Origin: Paradesertivirga sp966210515 | Lineage (GTDB): Bacteria > Bacteroidota > Bacteroidia > Sphingobacteriales > Sphingobacteriaceae | Direction of reading: 5' to 3' | Assembly: GCA_966210515.1 (NCBI GenBank) | Contig: CBIHLM010000010.1 | Span: 1 to 64,000, forward strand | DNA length: 64,000 nt | In this document: positions 33,884-39,653 of the stretch, piece by piece | Position numbering within the stretch: position 1 is the stretch's first letter | How the letters are laid out: each line of letters opens with the position of its first letter | Notes under the pieces: generated by a model | The model's input: only the letters and a program-made list of their open reading frames with translations | Told to the model about the DNA's origin: nothing | Database searches by the model: none | Made by a program: the position numbers and the translations under genes

Positions 33884-35143
33884 TTACGTTTTCTGCTTTT
33901 TCTTTTTAGCTGCAGGAAATAGCACATTATTTAAAATCAGCCTGTATCCGGCAGAGTTTGGATGCAGGTTTAAATCGGTTGGCGGGTCTCCAACCTGATG
34001 CTGGTAGTCTTCTGGATCATGCCCTCCATAAAAAGTAAACTGACCTTTGCCCAAATCTCCATGAATATACCTGGCTTCATTAGCGGTTTTCGTTTCTCCC
34101 ATTACCAAAACATCTGGTTTTAACTGATCTTTTCTAAAAGCAGTAGTCTGTCCCATAAAGCCTTTAACAACTTTATCATGGTTTTGAGTAAGCATGGTAG
34201 GTACAACGTCCCATTTCGCTGAGAAATCGAACAGAGTAAAAAAATCATTGCTTCGTTCAAGAAGTCTTGAGGGGGTTACATCGATCGAGGAAAATTCGTA
34301 ATTGTAGGGGTTTAGGTCCAGTTTGAAATTGTGAAATGCGAATGTCTGGCTGAAATTCAGTTTCGACTGGGCATTTGGATCAGCACCATCTCCGTCAAAC
34401 ATGCTTTCGCAAATATCTACCCCGTCAGCAGCCAAAGCAATATCAAAGCTGTCGGTCCCTGAGCACATAGCAAACAAAAATCCGCCGCCTGCGCAAAATC
34501 CTTTTATTGTTTTCGCAACGGCCAGTTTCATTTCCGAAACTTTTTTAAAGCCCAGTTTTTTAGCCATAGCTTCCTGCTGTTTAACATCTTCAATATACCA
34601 GCTGTATGTTTTATATGCAGACCAAAAGCGGCCGTATTGTCCTGTGAAATCCTCGTGGTGCATATGCAGCCAATCGTATTTTGGAAGATTCCCTTTTAAA
34701 ACTTCCTCATCATAAATAATGTCGTAGGGGATTTCTGCATAAGTTAATACGAGTGTTACGGCATCGTCCCAGGGCAATTTGCTTTTTGGAGAGTAAACTG
34801 CAATTTTGGGCGCCTTTTCCAGTTTAACCATGTCCATGTTAACCGAAGGGTCAGAAATTTCATTAAGTATGGATGTTACTTTAGAATCGGCTAAAACCTC
34901 ATAAGAAACTCCCCGGATTTTACATTCGTTTTCCAGTGATTGAGCATACTTAATTAAAAAGCTTCCGCCACGATAATTAAGCAGCCAATCTGCTTCAAGT
35001 CCATTTTTTAATGTCCAGAAAGCAATGCCATACGCTTTTAAATGATTTTTCTGATCTTCATCCATAGGAATGATGATTGAAGCCGCCCTTGTATTTAGGG
35101 ATAACACTACCAAACAGAGGAAGATGAAATGCCATTTTAACAT
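33884..35143 (-). CDS. Secreted protein of GATase-like type (often labelled asparagine synthetase B in Bacteroidota)
   Basis: 419 residues with a signal peptide (FLCLVVLSLNTRAAS). It contains KAYGIAFWTLKNGLEADWLLNYRGG, a KIAVYSPKSKLPWDDAV strand, DWLHMHHEDFTGQYG and GGGFLFAMCSGTDSFDIALA, where the small-x-Cys-Ser-Gly turn after a Gly-rich strand resembles the nucleophile region of class I glutamine-amidotransferase-like folds; YHGDLGKGQF-like segments near the C-terminus (FYGGHDPEDYQHQ) supply a His. I recall homologues carrying the name asparagine synthetase B, but I see neither an N-terminal Cys amidotransferase nor an ATP-binding synthetase domain, so that name looks wrong. True activity is unknown. 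It ends in a Lys-rich tail. Confidence 0.6.
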   Translation of the reverse strand: MLKWHFIFLCLVVLSLNTRAASIIIPMDEDQKNHLKAYGIAFWTLKNGLEADWLLNYRGGSFLIKYAQSLENECKIRGVSYEVLADSKVTSILNEISDPSVNMDMVKLEKAPKIAVYSPKSKLPWDDAVTLVLTYAEIPYDIIYDEEVLKGNLPKYDWLHMHHEDFTGQYGRFWSAYKTYSWYIEDVKQQEAMAKKLGFKKVSEMKLAVAKTIKGFCAGGGFLFAMCSGTDSFDIALAADGVDICESMFDGDGADPNAQSKLNFSQTFAFHNFKLDLNPYNYEFSSIDVTPSRLLERSNDFFTLFDFSAKWDVVPTMLTQNHDKVVKGFMGQTTAFRKDQLKPDVLVMGETKTANEARYIHGDLGKGQFTFYGGHDPEDYQHQVGDPPTDLNLHPNSAGYRLILNNVLFPAAKKKKQKT

Positions 35144-35237
35144 GTATGCAATAACGTAATTTGTTGGCTTAAAGGTATAAATTAAGCATCGGAAAATCGA
35201 TTTTTAAAAAGTCGCTACCCAATGTGACTGAAATAAT

Positions 35238-35245
35238 TACCTTTG
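35238..35245 (+). promoter_or_regulatory. -7 promoter element of peptidylprolyl isomerase gene
   Basis: TACCTTTG matches TAnnTTTG exactly and lies 23 bases before the ATG at 35269, ruling out the GTG at 35224 as start. Confidence 0.55.
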
Positions 35246-35268
35246 CCCACTCGTTAAATTTGAAACTT

Positions 35269-35706
35269 ATGAGCAAAGCAATAATCAAAACAGAAAAAGG
35301 CGACATGACCGTACAGTTCTACGATAAAGACGCGCCTAACACAGTTGCCAATTTTTTGGGTCTGGCCAAGCAAGGATTTTATGACGGTGTAACTTTTCAC
35401 CGGGTGATTCCTGATTTTGTAATTCAGGGTGGCGATCCTACTGGTACAGGTGCTGGTGGTTCTGGTACAAGAATTAAATGTGAGCTAACTGGTGAAAATC
35501 AATATCACGACAGAGGAGTATTATCTATGGCTCATGCCGGACGCGATACGGGAAGTTCTCAGTTCTTTATTTGCCACAGCCGTACTAATACAGCTCATTT
35601 AGATAGAAACCACACCTGTTTTGGTAAGGTTATCGAAAATGTTGAGGTTGTTGATGCTATTAAGGCAGGCGACAAAATTTTAGGTATTGATATAATTGAA
35701 GAATAG
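35269..35706 (+). CDS. Peptidylprolyl cis-trans isomerase, cyclophilin type
   Basis: 145-residue cytoplasmic cyclophilin. Core residues are present: NFLGLAKQGFYDGVTFHRVIP (His/Arg of the active site), FVIQGGDPTGTGAGG, RGVLSMAHAGRDTGSSQFFIC and LDRNHTCFGKV. No signal peptide. The frame extends upstream to a GTG at 35224, but that lies before the -7 box; the ATG at 35269 is chosen. Lies alone, with repeat-rich DNA downstream. Confidence 0.93.
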   Translation: MSKAIIKTEKGDMTVQFYDKDAPNTVANFLGLAKQGFYDGVTFHRVIPDFVIQGGDPTGTGAGGSGTRIKCELTGENQYHDRGVLSMAHAGRDTGSSQFFICHSRTNTAHLDRNHTCFGKVIENVEVVDAIKAGDKILGIDIIEE

Positions 35707-35715
35707 TTAATTATA

Positions 35716-35839
35716 GGTGAGAATTGAGATACGAGATTTGAGCGCAGGGTTCTCTATCTATTCTCAATTCTCATTTTTATAGGGTTTAGCCGTGAGATCG
35801 ATTCTCATATCTGGATTCTCAAATCTCATATCTCACAGA
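35716..35839. repeat. Large imperfect inverted repeat between ppi and DUF5606 genes
   Basis: GTGAGAATTGAGATACGAGATTTGAG-like sequence near 35717-35742 is mirrored by CTCAAATCTCATATCTCAC at about 35819-35837, and an inner pair (GAGAATTGAG / CTCAATTCTC) lies between. Together they could fold into a long branched hairpin. The right arm ends just before the ATG at 35841. Resembles dispersed intergenic repeats of Sphingobacteriaceae; no coding potential. Confidence 0.5.
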
Positions 35840-35840
35840 A

Positions 35841-36353
35841 ATGAATTTAAAAGGATTAGTAGCAGTTTCAGGAAAGCCTGGTTTGTATAAAGTTATCGGT
35901 CAAAACAAATCAGGATTCGTACTTGAAAGTTTAGATGAACAGAAAATAAAGCTGATTGTAAATTTAAGTACGGCAAAGTTGGCTTCCTTAGAAGATATTA
36001 CAGTTTTTGGCGAAGATGATGATCTGAAGCTGATAGATATTTTCGAAAACATGAAGGGTTCTTCATCTATTCCTGATCCAAAATCTGATGGTACTACTTT
36101 GCGAAAGTATTTCAGAGAAGTGGCTCCGGCACATGATGAGGATCGCGTGTACGCTTCGGATATGAAGAAAATAATTACATGGTTTAATTTGATCAAGGAA
36201 CTTCCGCTTTTTACTGAATCTGCAGAATCTCCATCAGAAGAAATTACTCCGGTTGAAGAAGTTACTCCTGTAGCAGAGGAAAAAACTCCTGTGGCAAAAG
36301 ACGTTAAGCCTGCTAAAAAAGCAGCTGCGAAAAAACCTAAGAAAGCTGAATAA
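35841..36353 (+). CDS. DUF5606-family protein
   Basis: 170-residue cytoplasmic protein found across Bacteroidota. The N-terminal 75 residues form a conserved small domain (LVAVSGKPGLYKVIGQNKSG, then NLSTAKLASLEDITVFG), followed by a helical part (LRKYFREVAPAHDEDRVYASD, MKKIITWFNLI) and a low-complexity acidic then Lys/Ala-rich tail (EEITPVEEVTPVAEEKTPV, AKKAAAKKPKKAE). Function is unknown. Its final codons form the left arm of the terminator at 36334-36369. Confidence 0.85.
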   Translation: MNLKGLVAVSGKPGLYKVIGQNKSGFVLESLDEQKIKLIVNLSTAKLASLEDITVFGEDDDLKLIDIFENMKGSSSIPDPKSDGTTLRKYFREVAPAHDEDRVYASDMKKIITWFNLIKELPLFTESAESPSEEITPVEEVTPVAEEKTPVAKDVKPAKKAAAKKPKKAE

Positions 36354-36369
36354 TCAGCTTTCTTAGGTT
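36334..36369. terminator. Convergent terminator overlapping two stop codons
   Basis: AACCTAAGAAAGCTGA (36334-36349) and TCAGCTTTCTTAGGTT (36354-36369) make a perfect 16-bp stem with a 4-base loop. On the minus strand it is followed by six T residues, so it best serves the small membrane-protein gene at 36368-36496; on the plus strand the stem contains the last codons of the DUF5606 gene. Confidence 0.8.
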
Positions 36370-36496
36370 AAAAAAAGTACATTATAGCCACTCCTATTGC
36401 AAGGGCTATTAAAAGCATAAGCCAAAATTGCTTTTGTTCTTTCGAAGGATTGATTCCTTTATATCTATATCTTCTTTTATAGTCTGATGGTAGCAT
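36368..36496 (-). CDS. Small single-pass membrane protein (42 residues)
   Basis: An unlisted short gene 17 bases downstream of rlmH on the same strand. It encodes a basic N-terminal half (SDYKRRYRYKGINPSKEQK) and one hydrophobic helix (FWLMLLIALAIGVAIMY) ending FF. Positive charges before the helix predict an N-in topology. The frame is closed by a strong hairpin with U-tract whose arm includes the stop, as expected for the last gene of an operon. I do not recognise a named family; support comes from protein-like composition, operon position and the terminator. Confidence 0.65.
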   Translation of the reverse strand: MLPSDYKRRYRYKGINPSKEQKQFWLMLLIALAIGVAIMYFF

Positions 36497-36513
36497 AATA
36501 TTGATTTTTTTGA

Positions 36514-36987
36514 TTATTCATGATGATATGGCTCACCTTTAAGAATTGTAAATGCCCTGTAAACTTGTTCAGCGAAAAACAAGCGAACCATCTGATGCGA
36601 AAAAGTCATTTTTGAAAGCGATAACTTTTCGTTCGCTGTCGTTAGCAAACTGTTGTCAAAGCCATAGGGCCCACCAACAACAAACACAAGGTTTTGTACA
36701 CTTGAAAGCATTTTCTTGTTGATAAATCCTGAGAACTGCATCGAACTAAGCTCTTGGCCATTTTCGTCCAGCAAAACAATATAATCAGTATTACTCAGAT
36801 TTTTTGATATAAGTTCTGCTTCCTTTGTCTTTTGTTGATCCTCAGAAAGGTTTTTCGTGTTTTTTAATTCTGGTATTTCGACAATCTCAAATTTTATATA
36901 ATGTTTTAGTCGTTTGGTATATTTCTCTATGCCTTCTTTTAAGTAGCTATCTTCTGTTTTTCCTAACACCAGAAAAGTTATCTTCAT
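36514..36987 (-). CDS. rlmH: 23S rRNA (pseudouridine1915-N3)-methyltransferase RlmH
   Basis: 157-residue SPOUT methyltransferase that methylates pseudouridine 1915 in helix 69 of 23S rRNA. Signatures are YTKRLKHYIKFEIVEIPE, LLDENGQELSS, FVVGGPYGFD (SAM-binding trefoil knot) and the C-terminal LSKMTFSHQMVRLFFAEQVYRA with KGEPYHHE. Length is exactly as in E. coli (155) and relatives. First gene of a two-gene unit with the small membrane protein. Confidence 0.95.
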   Translation of the reverse strand: MKITFLVLGKTEDSYLKEGIEKYTKRLKHYIKFEIVEIPELKNTKNLSEDQQKTKEAELISKNLSNTDYIVLLDENGQELSSMQFSGFINKKMLSSVQNLVFVVGGPYGFDNSLLTTANEKLSLSKMTFSHQMVRLFFAEQVYRAFTILKGEPYHHE

Positions 36988-37117
36988 GCTGAAATTTAAA
37001 TATTAACAAATGTACGTCTATATTTGATTTGAGCTTATATTATAAATTCTCAACCAGGGAAACTATTCTATAGAGAACGGACGTATATATTAAAGAGTAA
37101 GATATAAACTCGTGGAT

Positions 37118-37591
37118 ATGAAGAAAACAATATATATGCTAGGCTGTCTTTTAGGCATAGCATTTTACTCCTGCGGACAAGATAAAAAAAGCACAGAGGA
37201 AAGTATAGTTAACAAGGAAATCAAAATGGAATACAATAAATTAACTCCTGAAGAGGAACGTGTAATTGTAAATAAAGGCACTGAATATCCCGGAACGGGG
37301 AAACTTTTAAACAATAAGGAAAAGGGTACTTATACGTGTAAACGCTGTAATAATCCTCTTTACCTTTCGGACAGTAAGTTCGACTCTCATTGCGGATGGC
37401 CGAGTTTTGACGATGAGATCAAAGGTGCCGTAAAGCGCATTCCTGATCCTGATGGCATGCGTACCGAGATTGTGTGTGCCAAATGTGGTGCACACCTTGG
37501 TCATGTTTTTTTAGGCGAAGGGTTTACTCCGAAAGATACCCGTCATTGTGTTAATTCAATTTCGATGAATTTTATTCCCGCTACGAAATAG
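37118..37591 (+). CDS. msrB: Peptide-methionine (R)-S-oxide reductase MsrB, lipoprotein form
   Basis: Reduces methionine-R-sulfoxide in exported proteins. A lipoprotein signal (FYSCGQ) precedes the MsrB domain, with Zn-binding CKRCNNPL and CAKCGAHLGH, GWPSFDD, and the catalytic RHCVNSISMNF. A GTG at 37112 is in frame, but ATG 37118 starts the normal signal peptide. Followed by a terminator at 37625-37653. Envelope location implies repair of periplasmic/outer-membrane proteins. Confidence 0.93.
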   Translation: MKKTIYMLGCLLGIAFYSCGQDKKSTEESIVNKEIKMEYNKLTPEEERVIVNKGTEYPGTGKLLNNKEKGTYTCKRCNNPLYLSDSKFDSHCGWPSFDDEIKGAVKRIPDPDGMRTEIVCAKCGAHLGHVFLGEGFTPKDTRHCVNSISMNFIPATK

Positions 37592-37624
37592 AGATTAATC
37601 TGGTAAGCTGGTTTGTCGAAGCTC

Positions 37625-37653
37625 AGTCCCAAAAGTGGAAAACTTTTGGGACT
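37625..37653 (+). terminator. Rho-independent terminator of msrB
   Basis: AGTCCCAAAAGT (37625-37636) and ACTTTTGGGACT (37642-37653) form a 12-bp stem followed by GTCTTTTTT on the + strand. Confidence 0.88.
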
Positions 37654-37684
37654 GTCTTTTTTCAATAAGTTTTACTTTTATCGA

Positions 37685-38035
37685 ATGAGATGTCAATACC
37701 TGCTGCTGTCTTTATTTTTTCTGTCTTCTTGTTCCGAAACTTTAACTCAAAATGGTAAGGCCTCTTATTATGCTAAGAAGTTTAACGGAAAAAAAACGGC
37801 CAGTGGCGAGAAATTCCGAAGCTCAAAACGGACGGCTGCGCATAAAACTTTGCCCTTTGGTACAAAGGTTAGGGTGACCAACCTGAAAAATGGCCGATCT
37901 GTCAGGGTGAAAATAAATGACAGAGGTCCGTTCGTAGCGGGAAGAATTATTGATCTCTCTAAAAAGGCTGCCCGTAAGATCGGGATGTTGGATGAAGGGG
38001 TTGCTTCGGTAGAAATTAAGTATAAAAAGAAATAG
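37685..38035 (+). CDS. RlpA-like double-psi beta-barrel lipoprotein
   Basis: 116-residue lipoprotein (LSSCSE) with one DPBB domain of the RlpA/septal lytic-transglycosylase family: GKASYYAKKFNGKKTASGE, TAAHKTLPFGTKVRVTNL, KINDRGPFVAGRIIDLSK. The Glu/Asp and GP residues of the family active site are present, but no SPOR domain follows, so it is a minimal version. The frame extends to a TTG at 37613, across the msrB terminator; ATG 37685, behind a weak TACTTTTA (37673-37680), is preferred. Confidence 0.88.
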   Translation: MRCQYLLLSLFFLSSCSETLTQNGKASYYAKKFNGKKTASGEKFRSSKRTAAHKTLPFGTKVRVTNLKNGRSVRVKINDRGPFVAGRIIDLSKKAARKIGMLDEGVASVEIKYKKK

Positions 38036-38164
38036 GCTGCTTCAAATCGTCATTTTTGGAGGCCGTGTTTTCTGATTGTTTAAAACTTGGCATCTGTTTA
38101 AAACTTCCCGATGTACTTCATGCAATCACTACTATATTTGTTATAATAAGTTCTTTCACATAAT
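38036..38164. other. Intergenic leader with nrdB promoter
   Basis: First part of a 397-base gap before nrdB. It holds a -7 element TATATTTG at 38133-38140, matching TAnnTTTG, which would start a transcript just before the riboswitch. No ORF was seen here. Confidence 0.5.
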
Positions 38165-38348
38165 TCATTCAGGTTCATAGTTAAGCAATGCCGAGCTATG
38201 ATTAAAAGGGAACCGTGTTCAAATCACGGGCTGACGTGCAACTGTAAGTATCCTAACTTTCTAAAAGTTCCAAGCTTTTAGAAAGTTTATACAAGCCAGA
38301 CACCTGCCGGAATGATTTTGTCAAAACTTTCACGTATAAGGTTTTGAC
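38165..38348 (+). ncRNA. Cobalamin (vitamin B12) riboswitch controlling nrdB-nrdA
   Basis: The conserved aptamer core is recognisable: AAAAGGGAACCGTG (38204 onward), then AAATCACGGGCTGAC and GCAACTGTAA (the B12-box), a peripheral 13-bp stem AACTTTCTAAAAG/CTTTTAGAAAGTT, and the 3' element AAGCCAGACACCTGCC (about 38293-38308). A possible expression platform, GTCAAAAC (38320-38327) pairing with GTTTTGAC (38341-38348), follows. There is no U-tract, so control by folding or ribosome access is more likely than termination. Known precedent: B12 riboswitches repress B12-independent ribonucleotide reductases in organisms that also hold the B12-dependent class II enzyme. The ends are approximate. Confidence 0.85.
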
Positions 38349-38432
38349 GAAAGCTCGTCTCCATTAGCTTCCGCTTATGGAATACCCGTCTTTTGTCAAT
38401 TCCTGTTTCGCATTACTAAAATTTAAATCTTT

Positions 38433-39404
38433 ATGCAACAGGACGAAGTATTACTTAAAGAAAACAAGGATCGATTTGTGATCCTGCCGATCAATTATCC
38501 CGCCATCTGGGAGATGTACAAAAAACATGAAGCCAGTTTCTGGACAGCCGAAGAAATCGACCTTTCCGGCGATTTAAAGGATTGGGAAAATCTTAACTCA
38601 GGGGAAAAGCATTTCGTTTCTCACATTCTCGCCTTCTTTGCAGCTAGCGACGGAATTGTAAATGAAAACCTTGCAGTAAACTTCATGAATGAAGTTCAGG
38701 TTCCGGAAGCCCGGTGCTTTTACGGCTTTCAAATTATGATGGAAAATATACATTCCGAAACTTATGCCTTACTGATCGACACCTATATTAAAGATCATGC
38801 TGAAAGAGACCGCCTTTTCCACGCCATCGACACCGTTCCCTGTGTGAAGAAAAAGGCAGAATGGGCTTTGCGATGGATTGATAATGGTACGTTCGCACAG
38901 CGACTTGTGGCGTTTGCGGCAGTGGAAGGAATTTTCTTCAGCGGAAGCTTCTGTTCAATCTTCTGGTTGAAAAAACGCGGTTTAATGCCGGGCTTAACAT
39001 TCAGTAACGAATTGATTTCACGCGATGAAGGCCTCCACTGCGAATTCGCCTGTTTGTTATATAGTATGCTGAAAAATCGCCTGTCTCAGGAAGAAGTTTT
39101 TAGCATAATTGCTGATGCGGTAGCTATCGAAAAGGAGTTTATTACCGATGCCTTACCTGTCGCACTTATCGGGATGAATGCAAAGTTGATGAGTCAGTAT
39201 ATCGAATTTGTAGCCGACAGATGGCTCTCGGAATTGGGTTATGATAAAATGTTCGGCGCGACAAACCCCTTCGATTTTATGGAAATGATATCCCTCCAGG
39301 GAAAAACTAATTTCTTCGAAAAACGAGTAGGCGATTACCAGAAAAGCGGAGTGCTGTCTGTAAATGAGAGCAGTCAGGCGTTTTCGTTGGATGAGGAGTT
39401 TTGA
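38433..39404 (+). CDS. nrdB: Ribonucleotide-diphosphate reductase beta subunit (class Ia, R2)
   Basis: 323-residue diiron-tyrosyl radical subunit. Iron ligands and the radical Tyr are in FQIMMENIHSETYALLID (E-x-x-H plus Tyr); the first Glu is near KHFVSHILAFFAASDGIVNEN, and EGLHCEFACLL supplies the second E-x-x-H. The block around the radical resembles the eukaryotic R2 more than E. coli NrdB. It ends with a flexible tail whose final residues (SLDEEF) dock to NrdA. Gene order is nrdB before nrdA, and both lie behind the cobalamin riboswitch. Confidence 0.95.
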   Translation: MQQDEVLLKENKDRFVILPINYPAIWEMYKKHEASFWTAEEIDLSGDLKDWENLNSGEKHFVSHILAFFAASDGIVNENLAVNFMNEVQVPEARCFYGFQIMMENIHSETYALLIDTYIKDHAERDRLFHAIDTVPCVKKKAEWALRWIDNGTFAQRLVAFAAVEGIFFSGSFCSIFWLKKRGLMPGLTFSNELISRDEGLHCEFACLLYSMLKNRLSQEEVFSIIADAVAIEKEFITDALPVALIGMNAKLMSQYIEFVADRWLSELGYDKMFGATNPFDFMEMISLQGKTNFFEKRVGDYQKSGVLSVNESSQAFSLDEEF

Positions 39405-39410
39405 AGGGAC

Positions 39411-39647
39411 GTATCAGGTATAAAGTAGCAAGTATCAAGATTGGATGCATTTGGTTATAAATCTTGATATCAGCTCTTTATATACCGATTTTAACAGCTA
39501 AGTGCCCAGTCTAGATACTTGTTACTTGCTACTTTATACTATATCTCAACTCAGTTAAGTGCCCTGTCCAGATACTTGTTACTTTAAACTATATATCAAC
39601 CCAGTATGTGTCCAGTCTAAATACTAGATACTTGCTACTTTATACTC
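39411..39647. repeat. Degenerate direct and inverted repeats between nrdB and nrdA
   Basis: Three related units starting at 39502, 39559 and 39608 (GTGCCCAGTCTAGATACTTG type, with TACTTGCTACTTTATACT ends) are 57, 49 and about 40 bases long. An inverted half, TATAAAGTAGCAAGTATCAAG, lies at 39420-39440, so the block can fold back on itself. No coding potential and no spacer-repeat regularity. It separates nrdB from nrdA by 249 bases inside what should be one regulon. Confidence 0.6.
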
Positions 39648-39653
39648 TTCCCC

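Noticed and set aside
39411..39647. Possible CRISPR array between nrdB and nrdA
   Set aside because: Units have unequal lengths (57, 49, about 40) and drift throughout, with no constant repeat and variable spacer pattern, and no cas genes are near.
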